This document shows positions 51,722-60,214 of a stretch of 64,000 nt of DNA, one piece after another; within the stretch, counting starts at the first letter, position 1; every line of letters begins with the position of its first letter. The notes under the pieces are model-generated. The model worked only from the letters and a program-made list of their open reading frames with translations, did not search any database and was not told the DNA's origin. The stretch is from Chryseomicrobium palamuruense (lineage in GTDB: Bacteria > Bacillota > Bacilli > Bacillales_A > Planococcaceae): the NCBI RefSeq assembly GCF_042649045.1, contig NZ_JBHSEF010000011.1, positions 124,001 through 188,000 on the forward strand, given 5' to 3'. The translations under genes and the position numbers were made by a program.

Positions 51722-51729
51722 AAAATGGA

Positions 51730-51759
51730 TTGACAAGAAACGTGTGTTCGTATTATGAT
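51730..51759 (+). promoter_or_regulatory. SigA promoter of yneA-yneB-ynzC with LexA box 2
   Basis: TTGACA (51730-51735), 18 bases, TATGAT (51754-51759). GAAACGTGTGTTCG (51737-51750), 12 of 14 positions of the SOS consensus, fills the spacer. Confidence 0.75.
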
Positions 51760-51773
51760 TGTTTTAACTCATA

Positions 51774-51787
51774 CGAACATACATTCT
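51774..51787 (+). promoter_or_regulatory. LexA box 3, before yneA
   Basis: CGAACATACATTCT matches CGAACRNRYGTTYC except at position 10 and the last base. It lies 16 bases before the yneA start. Confidence 0.75.
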
Positions 51788-51802
51788 TAGGGAGGGTTTT
51801 TT

Positions 51803-52114
51803 ATGAAACGAATCCGTATTAATTCATCCATACTAACATTACTTGCTATTTTATTACTTACTTTTTCTCTATTACATACAAAGTCGTCATCCCAGCAAGT
51901 CAATCATATTACGGTGTCTACTGGAGATACATTATGGACACTAGCACAGCAATATGTGGATGAGAACGAACGTTCTTATTGGATAGATTCTGTTATGAAG
52001 CTAAACTTTATGACGGATAGCCAAATTAAAGAGGGACAAGAGCTCGTCATTCCTAGTGATCAAAAGTTTAATTATCTGGGTGAACCAACACAATTGGCAG
52101 GTGTTGACGAATGA
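51803..52114 (+). CDS. yneA: SOS cell-division suppressor YneA
   Basis: 103-residue membrane-anchored LysM protein that delays septation during the SOS response in Bacillus. One N-terminal TM helix (~9-24, ILTLLAILLLTFSLLH) and a LysM domain (~37-90: HITVSTGDTLWTLAQQYVDE ... ELVIPSD). ATG follows AGGGAGGG. It overlaps yneB by four bases. Three LexA boxes lie upstream and a fourth within the gene. Confidence 0.92.
   Translation: MKRIRINSSILTLLAILLLTFSLLHTKSSSQQVNHITVSTGDTLWTLAQQYVDENERSYWIDSVMKLNFMTDSQIKEGQELVIPSDQKFNYLGEPTQLAGVDE
51963..51976 (+). promoter_or_regulatory. Intragenic LexA box in yneA
   Basis: AGAACGAACGTTCT is a perfect 14-bp palindrome with the exact core GAAC-N4-GTTC, inside yneA codons ~54-58. 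Confidence 0.6.
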
Positions 52115-52773
52115 CAACTAAAAGTTGCGTCATCTATTGTCGAGTAAGTACAGATAAAGAGTCTCAAGAAACTTCACTTGAACGACAGGAAGAAGAGCTT
52201 AGTACACTTGCCTTACAATTAAACTATCAAATTCTTGAAATCTATTCAGATCAACATTCCGGTTACGACGTGGAAAGAGAAGGATTGCTTGAATTGCTCA
52301 CGTATATAAAAGAAAATGATGTAGATGCCTTATTTATTCAAGATGAAACTCGTTTAGGTAGAGGACATGCCCGAATGGCAATCCTACATCTCTTGGAAAG
52401 AGAAGGCGTACTCGTCCTTTCTGGACAACATAATGGCGAACTTGCCTTATCCGATATGGATAGTATGGTTCTTGAAATTCTCTCTATCGTTGAAGAATAT
52501 CAGCGTAAGATTCATAATGCGAAAATTAAACGAGGCATGAAACGAGCTGTTCAAAATGGATATCATCCTGAACGTAATTTAAAGTCTCGAGGTAATCCCA
52601 TGGGGCGTGAGCGTATTGAGGTGCCTATAGAAGAAATTGTCCGCTTGCGGATAGCTGGCATGACCTATGAAGAAATTAGCAAAAGTTTAACGGCACTGGG
52701 ACATGGCATCAGCACAACAACGGTTCATAGACGATATAAAGAATATAAACAAAGATCTCAAGAAAATGCATAG
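52111..52773 (+). CDS. yneB: Serine-recombinase family protein YneB
   Basis: 220-residue resolvase-like protein. The catalytic domain (~5-145) has YCRVSTDKES with the nucleophile S13 and the DETRLGRGHARMAILH region; a small HTH (~180-215, MTYEEISKSLTALG) follows. It lies in the conserved SOS operon yneA-yneB-ynzC, not with a mobile element, so it is a chromosomal family member of unknown target. ATG 52111 overlaps yneA. Confidence 0.9.
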   Translation: MTTKSCVIYCRVSTDKESQETSLERQEEELSTLALQLNYQILEIYSDQHSGYDVEREGLLELLTYIKENDVDALFIQDETRLGRGHARMAILHLLEREGVLVLSGQHNGELALSDMDSMVLEILSIVEEYQRKIHNAKIKRGMKRAVQNGYHPERNLKSRGNPMGRERIEVPIEEIVRLRIAGMTYEEISKSLTALGHGISTTTVHRRYKEYKQRSQENA

Positions 52774-52782
52774 AGTTAAACG

Positions 52783-52814
52783 AACCTGAAAGGCAATCTG
52801 CTTTTCAGGTTTTT
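52783..52814 (+). terminator. Terminator between yneB and ynzC
   Basis: AACCTGAAA (52783-52791) / TTTCAGGTT (52803-52811), then TTT. ynzC after it may be read through or have its own promoter. Confidence 0.75.
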
Positions 52815-52857
52815 GTGTTTTATGCTATCGTGAGTAAGAGATAAAGGAGGTTGACCC

Positions 52858-53091
52858 ATGTTAAGTCCAGACAAATTAGCGCGAATTGGTGAGTTATCCC
52901 GTAAATCTAAAGCTGAAGGGTTATCTATAGAGGAAGCTAAAGAACAAACAAAGCTTCGTAAAGAATATTTAGAAACATTCCGTTCGACGATGCGAAAAAC
53001 AATTGAAAACGTAAAAGTCGTAGACCCGGATGGAAATGACGTTACACCAGAAAAAGTTCAACAAGCGAAACGGAATAATCGCCTAAACTAA
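52858..53091 (+). CDS. ynzC: DUF896 family protein YnzC
   Basis: 77-residue highly charged helical protein of the DUF896 (UPF0291) family. The pattern LARIGELSRKSKAEGLSIEE and EAKEQTKLRKEYLETFRSTM is a helical hairpin. B. subtilis YnzC lies in the SOS operon with yneAB; its function is unknown. ATG 52858 follows ATAAAGGAGGTTG. Confidence 0.92.
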   Translation: MLSPDKLARIGELSRKSKAEGLSIEEAKEQTKLRKEYLETFRSTMRKTIENVKVVDPDGNDVTPEKVQQAKRNNRLN

Positions 53092-53162
53092 GTGAAGTAG
53101 TTGCTAGAATAGAAAAGGTTGACTACACTAAGAAAGTAATCAAATTCGAGAGGATGTCATTC

Positions 53163-55151
53163 ATGCAATCAGAAAAAGATTTATTAGCTATTAATACGAT
53201 TCGTACATTATCTATTGATGCCATCGATAAAGCAAATTCAGGTCATCCGGGTCTACCAATGGGGGCTGCACCAATGGCGTATACTCTTTGGACACGTCAC
53301 TTACGTCATAACCCAGCAAACCCTCAGTGGTTCAACCGTGACCGTTTTGTGCTATCCGCGGGGCATGGTTCTATGCTTTTATACAGCTTACTACATTTAA
53401 GTGGATATAATTTACCAATGGAAGAAATCAAAAATTTCCGCCAGTGGGATTCAAAAACTCCAGGTCACCCTGAGTTTGGTCATACAGACGGAGTGGAAGC
53501 TACGACAGGTCCACTTGGTCAAGGGATTGGTATGGCAGTTGGGATGGCAATGGCAGAGGCACACTTAAGTGCTAAATACAATACGAGCCATAACGTCATT
53601 GATCATTACACATACGCATTATGTGGAGACGGAGATTTGATGGAAGGTGTGGCTGCAGAAGCAATTTCTCTTGCAGGACACTTAAAATTAAATAAACTGG
53701 TTGTATTATACGATAGCAATGATATCTCTCTTGATGGCGACTTAAATAAATCTTTCTCTGAATCGATTCAAAAACGTTTTGAGTCTTACGGATGGAACTA
53801 TCTTTATGTTGAGGACGGTACAGATGTAGATGTAATCGATCAAGCGATCACTCAAGCAAAAACATCTGATAAACCAACGGTGATTGAAGTGAAAACAGTC
53901 ATTGGTTTTGGCTCGCCTAATCGCGCAGGAAAAGCAGATGCACATGGTGCACCGATGGGCGCAGATGAAACCAAATTGGTCAAAGAAGCATATAAATGGA
54001 CGTTTGAAGAAGACTTCTATGTGGATGATATGGTTTATACAACATTTAAAGAAGCAACGGATCGTCTTGGTGTCCAAGAAGAACAACAATGGAATAATTT
54101 ATTTAATGAATTTGCATCAGCTAACAAAGAACTAGCAGATGAGCTACAACAAGCTATCAATGGTACAAAACAAATTGATTGGGATGCTGTGAAACCTACG
54201 TATGAAGTTGGTGATTCAGTGGCTACCCGTTCTGCTTCTGGTGATGCAATTAATGCCATCGCGAAATACTTACCATCGTTCTTTGGAGGAAGTGCAGACC
54301 TTGCAGGTTCTAACAAGACGACAATGAAGTCAGCTGGAGATTTCTCAGCGGATTCATACGAAGGAAAAAACATTTGGTTTGGTGTTCGTGAATTTGCTAT
54401 GGGTGCCGCTCTAAACGGTATGGCGTTACATGGTGGTCTAACTGTTTTCGGTGGAACTTTCTTCGTATTCAGTGACTATGTAAGACCAGCAATTCGTCTT
54501 TCTGCCCTCATGAACTTACCAGTTACTTACGTGTTTACTCATGACAGTATAGCTGTGGGTGAAGACGGTCCTACACACGAGCCTGTAGAACATTTATCTT
54601 CTCTACGCGCTATGCCAGGTCTTTCTGTTATCCGTCCAGCAGATGCAGTAGAAACTCAAGAGGCTTGGAAGCTTGCAGTTGAATCTACAGATACACCAAC
54701 ATTACTCGTTCTTTCTCGCCAGAACTTGCCTGTTCTTGAAGGTACAGTTTCTGGAGCTGCTGAAGGAGTGGCGAAAGGTGCTTATGTTGTCTCTCCATCT
54801 GAAAATGCAGAAGGATTACTGCTTGCGACGGGATCTGAAGTAAGCTTAGCTATAGAAGCACAAAAGCTGTTGAAAGCAGAAGGAATTGACGTTTCAGTGG
54901 TTTCAATGCCTGCATGGGATCGTTTTGAACAACAAGATTCTTCTTACAAAGAAGAAGTATTGCCTCGCAAATTGACAAAACGACTTGCGATTGAGATGGG
55001 ATCCTCACATGGCTGGCACAAATATACTGGCTTTGATGGAGATGTATTGGCAATCGACCGCTTCGGTGCGAGTGCACCCGGAGAGAAAATTATGGAAGAG
55101 TTCGGATTTACTGCACAAAACGTAGCAAACCGATACAAAGCATTACGCTAA
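53163..55151 (+). CDS. tkt: Transketolase
   Basis: TPP-dependent enzyme of the non-oxidative pentose-phosphate pathway. 662 residues in three domains: TPP-binding (GHPGLPMGAAPMAYTLW, GPLGQGIGMAVGMA, GDGDLMEGVAAEA), Pyr domain (FGVREFAMGAALNGMALHGG, THDSIAVGEDGPTHEPVE) and C-terminal domain. ATG 53163 lies nine bases after GAGAGG; an in-frame ATG at 53154 would directly abut that site. Terminator follows. Confidence 0.97.
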   Translation: MQSEKDLLAINTIRTLSIDAIDKANSGHPGLPMGAAPMAYTLWTRHLRHNPANPQWFNRDRFVLSAGHGSMLLYSLLHLSGYNLPMEEIKNFRQWDSKTPGHPEFGHTDGVEATTGPLGQGIGMAVGMAMAEAHLSAKYNTSHNVIDHYTYALCGDGDLMEGVAAEAISLAGHLKLNKLVVLYDSNDISLDGDLNKSFSESIQKRFESYGWNYLYVEDGTDVDVIDQAITQAKTSDKPTVIEVKTVIGFGSPNRAGKADAHGAPMGADETKLVKEAYKWTFEEDFYVDDMVYTTFKEATDRLGVQEEQQWNNLFNEFASANKELADELQQAINGTKQIDWDAVKPTYEVGDSVATRSASGDAINAIAKYLPSFFGGSADLAGSNKTTMKSAGDFSADSYEGKNIWFGVREFAMGAALNGMALHGGLTVFGGTFFVFSDYVRPAIRLSALMNLPVTYVFTHDSIAVGEDGPTHEPVEHLSSLRAMPGLSVIRPADAVETQEAWKLAVESTDTPTLLVLSRQNLPVLEGTVSGAAEGVAKGAYVVSPSENAEGLLLATGSEVSLAIEAQKLLKAEGIDVSVVSMPAWDRFEQQDSSYKEEVLPRKLTKRLAIEMGSSHGWHKYTGFDGDVLAIDRFGASAPGEKIMEEFGFTAQNVANRYKALR

Positions 55152-55158
55152 ATAAAAT

Positions 55159-55189
55159 GCATCCGCGCGTCTGCGGATGCTCTTTTTTT
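55159..55189 (+). terminator. Terminator after tkt
   Basis: GCATCCGC (55159-55166) / GCGGATGC (55173-55180), then TCTTTTTTT. Confidence 0.88.
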
Positions 55190-55280
55190 GTCTTCCTCTA
55201 GTCAATTCTAGGAAAGGTATAGTATACTGATATTTGGTGTCTGAGACACGTCGATTAGCCAGCAAAGGAGGATGACATAC

Positions 55281-55517
55281 ATGAACTTAGCACTAGCGAT
55301 TACGTTGATTATCGTTGCTCTTATTCTCGGTCTTGTTGGAGGATTTTTCGCAGCCCGTCAATATATGATGAAATATCTAAAAGACAATCCGCCGATCAAT
55401 GAACAAATGCTTCGTATGATGATGGCCCAAATGGGACGAAAACCATCTGAAAAACAAGTCAAACAAATGATGGCGCAAATGAACCGTGTACAAGAAAAGC
55501 CTGGTAAACTTAAATAA
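55281..55517 (+). CDS. yneF: UPF0154 membrane protein YneF
   Basis: Small single-pass membrane protein of 78 residues, UPF0154 family, function unknown. TM helix at ~3-24 (ALAITLIIVALILGLVGGFFAARQ) and a cytosolic helix with NPPINEQMLRMMMAQMGRKP. ATG 55281 is nine bases after AAAGGAGG; in-frame ATG 55272 directly abuts that site. tkt-yneF is conserved in Bacillales. Confidence 0.92.
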   Translation: MNLALAITLIIVALILGLVGGFFAARQYMMKYLKDNPPINEQMLRMMMAQMGRKPSEKQVKQMMAQMNRVQEKPGKLK

Positions 55518-55529
55518 TTCACAGCTTAC

Positions 55530-55580
55530 AAAGACTGTAGATAGACTCCGTGTAATTGAGTCCGTCTTCGGTCTTTTTTT
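55530..55580 (+). terminator. Two-part terminator hairpin after yneF
   Basis: Outer stem AAAGAC (55530-55535) / GTCTTT (55571-55576) and inner stem GACTC (55544-55548) / GAGTC (55558-55562), then T run to 55580. Confidence 0.6.
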
Positions 55581-55677
55581 AAAAGAAATAGTAACCTAAA
55601 TATCGATCACGTTTACATAAGTGAATGCACTTCGGCAGTGTAGTATGATGGTAAAAGAGTGAGAGGGAGGGGATTTT

Positions 55678-57096
55678 GTGAATATTGTCGTGATTTCGCA
55701 AAATGACCTGGAAGCCCAGGGATTGAAATGGATTGCAGAATCTCATATGAATGGTGTAAATGTTTCGTTTAGCGAAAACGAGTCTGTAGATTGTTATGTC
55801 GTGGACATGGAATTTTGGGACGAAGATCTCGAAGAAAGACTATCTAAACAAGGCGTTCCATGGATAGGATTATCCTCCGATAGAACGTTTCTAACTGCCT
55901 ATCGTGCCTTAAAAGGAAATGCAGTCGATTTATTATTTCGACCATTTGATCCTTTGTTGCTAGTCAAACAGGTCCAACAAATCCGGTTTAAAATGCGTAA
56001 TGTAAAGACGCATTATGAAGACGTGACTAAAAATGCTCTAAAGTATGAGGATTTTTTTAGCGGAGAAATAACGACGACGCCTATCACATTAGCGGCTTTT
56101 GTTCTCGCTGATAAAGGAGATTACCCCGTCTTAACAAAGAGTTTAAGAAGCTATCCTTTTCATAAAGTTGTGGAAGTATTTGCGTTTTCAGATTTTGTTT
56201 TAGTGGCTTTTTTAACAAAAGATGAACAGTCAACCATCGAAGAGAGCAGGATGTTTCATGAACAGTGGAAGCGCGAGATAAGAGGAGATTTATCCATTTT
56301 CGTCAATGCGAATCGCGCAAGTAACCTGAAAGATTACTTTAAGAAAACAAAAGATATGACATCACTTATTTTTTACGAAGGCTATGACATTTCCGTGATT
56401 GAACATAAAACGATCAATTGGCAGCCACTCGATCCATTTTTGACTCCTATAGAACAGAGGCATTGGATTGAAATGCTTGAGAAGAAAGATACCGAGTCTA
56501 TTCAAATGTGGATGCAAAATGAATTTCTTTCTTTTTCACGTCCTTACCCTGATCCAGAAATGATTCGTATTCGATTGACAAGTGTTCTGGCACAGGTGAG
56601 ACGTTATATGAAATCAGCACATCTACATGACGATCAATGGGAACAGAGTTATCACGAAGTGTTTGAGATCATCGTCAAAGGATCGGTCGTTTACAGAATC
56701 GTCCAATCCACGTTAAACTTTATTATCCATGTCGTGTCGGCTGCAAGTAAGAGTGGCGCGAACGGCGCAACAACAGCTTCTGAGGAAATTCTTGCGCTGA
56801 TGGAAGCTAATTATTGGAATCCCGATTGGAATCTGTCCGCATGTGCAGATCAACTCTGCATCAATAAAAGTACATTAAGCCGACGTGTTCAAAAGCAGAT
56901 GGGGCAAAAGTTTAGTGAGCTGTTAATCCGGATTCGTATACGGGAAGCGAATCGTTTGATGAAAGAGACGGATATCCCTATGGAAGAAGTGGCGCGGCTC
57001 AGTGGGTTCAGCACTGCATCGTACTTCAGTGCGGTTTATAAGAAATATGAAAAACGGACACCAACTGACTACCGGCAAGGTAGCGTCTATAACTAG
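55678..57096 (+). CDS. AraC family regulator with pseudo-receiver domain
   Basis: 472-residue regulator. The first ~115 residues resemble a response-regulator receiver: CYVVDMEFWDE holds an aspartate at the expected site, but the conserved lysine is replaced by arginine (LLFRPFDP) and the acidic pocket near the N-terminus is reduced (ISQND). A middle region (~120-360) matches no domain I know. The C-terminal ~100 residues are a tandem AraC HTH (WNLSACADQLCINKSTLSRR, IPMEEVARLSGFSTASYFSA, KRTPTDYRQ). No histidine kinase is adjacent. GTG 55678 follows GAGAGGGAGGGG. Its place 196 bases before hutU makes it a candidate hut regulator; unproven. Confidence 0.85.
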   Translation: MNIVVISQNDLEAQGLKWIAESHMNGVNVSFSENESVDCYVVDMEFWDEDLEERLSKQGVPWIGLSSDRTFLTAYRALKGNAVDLLFRPFDPLLLVKQVQQIRFKMRNVKTHYEDVTKNALKYEDFFSGEITTTPITLAAFVLADKGDYPVLTKSLRSYPFHKVVEVFAFSDFVLVAFLTKDEQSTIEESRMFHEQWKREIRGDLSIFVNANRASNLKDYFKKTKDMTSLIFYEGYDISVIEHKTINWQPLDPFLTPIEQRHWIEMLEKKDTESIQMWMQNEFLSFSRPYPDPEMIRIRLTSVLAQVRRYMKSAHLHDDQWEQSYHEVFEIIVKGSVVYRIVQSTLNFIIHVVSAASKSGANGATTASEEILALMEANYWNPDWNLSACADQLCINKSTLSRRVQKQMGQKFSELLIRIRIREANRLMKETDIPMEEVARLSGFSTASYFSAVYKKYEKRTPTDYRQGSVYN

Positions 57097-57104
57097 AAAT
57101 AATG

Positions 57105-57131
57105 CGGCCAGCAGTTGTGGCCGTTTTTTTT
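57105..57131 (+). terminator. Terminator after the AraC gene
   Basis: CGGCCA (57105-57110) / TGGCCG (57118-57123), then T8. Confidence 0.8.
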
Positions 57132-57292
57132 ATCATTTTTCAATTAAGTACCAATTCAAACGTGAAATATATGAATAGTAACCAACTATAAATCAAATTA
57201 GTTAAAAAAAATCGACAATAATGCAAATTATCAAAACAAAAAAACTGAATAGTTCATATAAAATGAAAATATAGACAAAGGAGGAATTAGGT
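57132..57292 (+). promoter_or_regulatory. AT-rich control region upstream of hutU
   Basis: About 160 bases without a gene. It holds TTCA-AACG-TGAA (57154-57165 region), the 8-bp direct repeat TGAATAGT at 57172-57179 and 57246-57253, an inverted repeat AACTA/TAGTT, and a possible -10 TATAAA at 57257-57262. No good -35, which would fit activator dependence. AAAGGAGG precedes hutU. Confidence 0.45.
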
Positions 57293-58963
57293 ATGAAAAC
57301 GGTTTCGGAAAATAAAGTCGTTCAATATACGGGTACTAAACTCCATACAAAAGGCTGGCAACAGGAAGCTGCACTTCGTATGTTGATGAATAATCTTGAT
57401 CCTGAAGTTGCAGAGAGACCAGAAGATTTAGTGGTTTACGGTGGAATTGGAAAAGCGGCAAGAAACTGGGAGAGTTTTGATGCCATTGTTCGCTCCTTAA
57501 AAGACCTAGAAAATGATGAAACATTGATGGTCCAATCCGGAAAACCGGTAGCCATCTTTAAGACACATGCAAATGCCCCCAGAGTCTTAATTGCCAATTC
57601 AAACATCGTTCCTGCTTATGCAAACTGGGCAACATTTCATGAACTTGATAAAAAAGGGCTCATGATGTATGGCCAGATGACGGCGGGTAGTTGGATTTAT
57701 ATAGGGTCACAAGGGATTGTGCAAGGGACTTATGAAACGTTTGTAGAGCTTGCTAAGCAGCATTTCGGAGAGACGTTAAAAGGAACAATCACCCTTACTG
57801 CGGGTCTTGGTGGCATGGGAGGGGCACAACCTCTAGCAGTTACAATGGCTGGCGGCGTTTGCATTGGTATTGAAGTAGATGAAACAAGAATTGACCGACG
57901 AATTGCGACCCGCTATACAGATGTGAAAACACATTCATTAGATGAAGCAATTCGCTTAGCGGAAGAAGCGAAAAGTGAAGGTCGTGCATTGTCAATCGGT
58001 TTACTTGGCAATGCGTCGGATTTATTGCCAGAAATGATTAAGCGGGGTTTTACACCCGATGTCTTGACCGACCAGACTTCAGCGCATGATCCGTTAAATG
58101 GGTATATCCCATCCCAGATGTCACTCGACGAAGCTGAGGCTCTTAGAGAATCGAATCCTGCTGAATATATCAAGCTCTCAAAAGCATCTATGGCAACGCA
58201 TGTACGCGCGATGCTAGAAATGCAACAAAAAGGCGCAATTACGTTTGATTATGGCAACAATATACGACAAGTGGCTAAAGACGAGGGCGTTGACAATGCC
58301 TTTGATTTCCCTGGATTTGTACCGGCTTACATCAGACCACAATTTTGTGAAGGGAAAGGGCCTTTCCGCTGGGTGGCGTTGTCTGGTGACCCTGAAGATA
58401 TTCGCAAGACAGACGAAGTTATTCTTCGGGAATTTAGTTATAATACGCATCTTTGCAACTGGATCAAAATGGCTCAAGAGAAAATACAGTTCCAAGGATT
58501 GCCTGCGCGGATTTGCTGGCTCGGTTACGGGGAGCGTGCACGTTTCGGGAAGATCATCAATGACATGGTCGCAAGTGGTGAATTAAGTGCGCCAATTGTC
58601 ATCGGTCGTGACCATTTAGACTCTGGATCCGTGGCTTCACCGAATCGTGAAACGGAAGCTATGAAAGACGGCTCTGATGTGATTGCTGACTGGCCGATTC
58701 TGAATGCCCTCGTCAACGCGGTGGGTGGCGCAACATGGGTTTCTTTACACCACGGTGGAGGTGTTGGTATGGGGTATTCCATCCACTCTGGTATGGTCAT
58801 TGTGGCAGACGGTACTAAAGATGCGGAAGCACGAATCGAACGCGTATTAACTACAGATCCTGGTATGGGCGTAGCGCGCCATGTGGATGCTGGATATGAA
58901 ATCGCCGAGAAAACGGCACGTGAAAAAGGCGTCACCATTCCGATGATGAAAGGTGGGAAATAA
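57293..58963 (+). CDS. hutU: Urocanate hydratase
   Basis: Second step of histidine breakdown: urocanate to imidazolonepropionate, using tightly bound NAD+ as electrophile. 556 residues, standard length. LTAGLGGMGGAQPLAVTMAG is the NAD loop; CWLGYGERARFGKI holds the conserved cysteine region and GRDHLDSGSVASPNRETE the substrate site. ATG follows AAAGGAGGAATTAGGT. hutI follows after three bases. In B. subtilis the order is hutH-U-I-G-M; here hutH is last. Confidence 0.97.
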   Translation: MKTVSENKVVQYTGTKLHTKGWQQEAALRMLMNNLDPEVAERPEDLVVYGGIGKAARNWESFDAIVRSLKDLENDETLMVQSGKPVAIFKTHANAPRVLIANSNIVPAYANWATFHELDKKGLMMYGQMTAGSWIYIGSQGIVQGTYETFVELAKQHFGETLKGTITLTAGLGGMGGAQPLAVTMAGGVCIGIEVDETRIDRRIATRYTDVKTHSLDEAIRLAEEAKSEGRALSIGLLGNASDLLPEMIKRGFTPDVLTDQTSAHDPLNGYIPSQMSLDEAEALRESNPAEYIKLSKASMATHVRAMLEMQQKGAITFDYGNNIRQVAKDEGVDNAFDFPGFVPAYIRPQFCEGKGPFRWVALSGDPEDIRKTDEVILREFSYNTHLCNWIKMAQEKIQFQGLPARICWLGYGERARFGKIINDMVASGELSAPIVIGRDHLDSGSVASPNRETEAMKDGSDVIADWPILNALVNAVGGATWVSLHHGGGVGMGYSIHSGMVIVADGTKDAEARIERVLTTDPGMGVARHVDAGYEIAEKTAREKGVTIPMMKGGK

Positions 58964-58966
58964 AAA

Positions 58967-60214
58967 ATGTTTAAAGCGGTTTGGATCAAGCATGCACAAC
59001 TCGCGACCATCAAAGGACAGCAGGGCCCGAGATCCAAGGAAGCAATGAGCGAACTCGGATCGATAGAAGACGGCAGTGTTTGGCTGGAGAACGGTAAAAT
59101 AGCGGCAGTTGGCACCACAGCAGAGCTTGAGGAACGATACGCGAATCGTTCGGGGGATGCAGACATTATCGACGCTAAGGGGCAACTGGTGACACCTGGA
59201 CTTGTTGATCCTCATACTCATGTTGCATATGGCGGAAGCCGTGAAGGTGAATTTGAAAAACGACTTCAAGGCGTTTCCTACATGGACATCATGAATGCAG
59301 GGGGTGGCATTCACGCAACCATGCGAATGACGCGCGAAGCAACCGAACAAGAATTGGTGGAGCAGACAACAAAACGTCTTGATTCTTTCTTGGAGCATGG
59401 TGTCACAACGGTTGAGGGAAAAAGCGGATACGGTATGAATCTAGAAACAGAGCTGAAGCAGTTAAAAGTGATGAAAAAACTTAACGCAGAACATCCGATT
59501 GACCTTGTACCGACATTCATGGGGGCGCATGCGGTTCCTTCCGAATATAAAGGAAAAGAAGATGAATTTGTCGATTATCTGATAGAAGAAATGCTGCCGA
59601 AAGTTGCTGAACTTGCCGAATTCAATGACGTATTCTGTGAAAAAAATGTCTATACGCCGGAACAGTCCGAGCGTATTCTGGTAGCGGGAAAAAGATACGG
59701 CCTGACGCCTAAAATCCATGCGGATGAAATCGTGTCTTACGGGGGAGCGGAACTCGCTGCGAAAGTCGGCGCGATTTCAGCGGAACATTTATTGAAAGCA
59801 TCTGACGAGGGCATCCATGCGATGGCTGAAGCCGGTGTCATTGCCTGCCTATTGCCGGCAACGGCTCTTTATCTCCGGGAAGAAGCAGCCGAGGGGCGCA
59901 AGATGATTGATTCAGGGGTAGCCGTTGCGATCTCGACAGACTGTAATCCCGGTTCATCACCGACCGTTTCGATGCCGCTTGTCATGAATCTTGCCTGTAT
60001 CTCGATGCGTTTGACACCTGCAGAAGCGTTAGTTGCTGCGACGTATAATGCAGCATGTTCGATTAAGCGAGAAGACCGTGTAGGGTCAATTGAAGTGGGC
60101 AAACAAGCGGACATTGTTTTATGGAAAGTGAAAACCTACCAGGAACTGCAATATTTATTCGGTGTCAATCATGTTCAAACCGTCTGGAAGAATGGCGAGA
60201 GGGTGGTTGGATGA
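58967..60214 (+). CDS. hutI: Imidazolonepropionase
   Basis: Third step: hydrolyses imidazolonepropionate to N-formimidoylglutamate. 415-residue amidohydrolase; metal ligands in VDPHTHVAYGGSREGEF, KIHADEIVSYGG, SAEHLL and ISTDCNPGSSPT. ATG 58967 follows AAAGGTGGGAAATAA at the end of hutU. It overlaps the hutG start by four bases. Confidence 0.97.
   Translation: MFKAVWIKHAQLATIKGQQGPRSKEAMSELGSIEDGSVWLENGKIAAVGTTAELEERYANRSGDADIIDAKGQLVTPGLVDPHTHVAYGGSREGEFEKRLQGVSYMDIMNAGGGIHATMRMTREATEQELVEQTTKRLDSFLEHGVTTVEGKSGYGMNLETELKQLKVMKKLNAEHPIDLVPTFMGAHAVPSEYKGKEDEFVDYLIEEMLPKVAELAEFNDVFCEKNVYTPEQSERILVAGKRYGLTPKIHADEIVSYGGAELAAKVGAISAEHLLKASDEGIHAMAEAGVIACLLPATALYLREEAAEGRKMIDSGVAVAISTDCNPGSSPTVSMPLVMNLACISMRLTPAEALVAATYNAACSIKREDRVGSIEVGKQADIVLWKVKTYQELQYLFGVNHVQTVWKNGERVVG

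Noticed and set aside
52111..52773. Serine recombinase as sign of a mobile element
   Set aside because: YneB belongs to the conserved SOS operon; no flanking repeats or other mobile genes.
57150..57165. Possible catabolite-control (cre) site before hutU
   Set aside because: TTCAAACGTGAA keeps only half of the cre pattern; too weak to call.
57200..57235. Possible SigL (-24/-12) promoter before hutU
   Set aside because: CGACA...TGCAA lacks the essential GG dinucleotide at -24.
58525..59398. Two long - strand open frames across the hutU/hutI junction
   Set aside because: Both overlap conserved catalytic regions of real + strand genes and show no family features.
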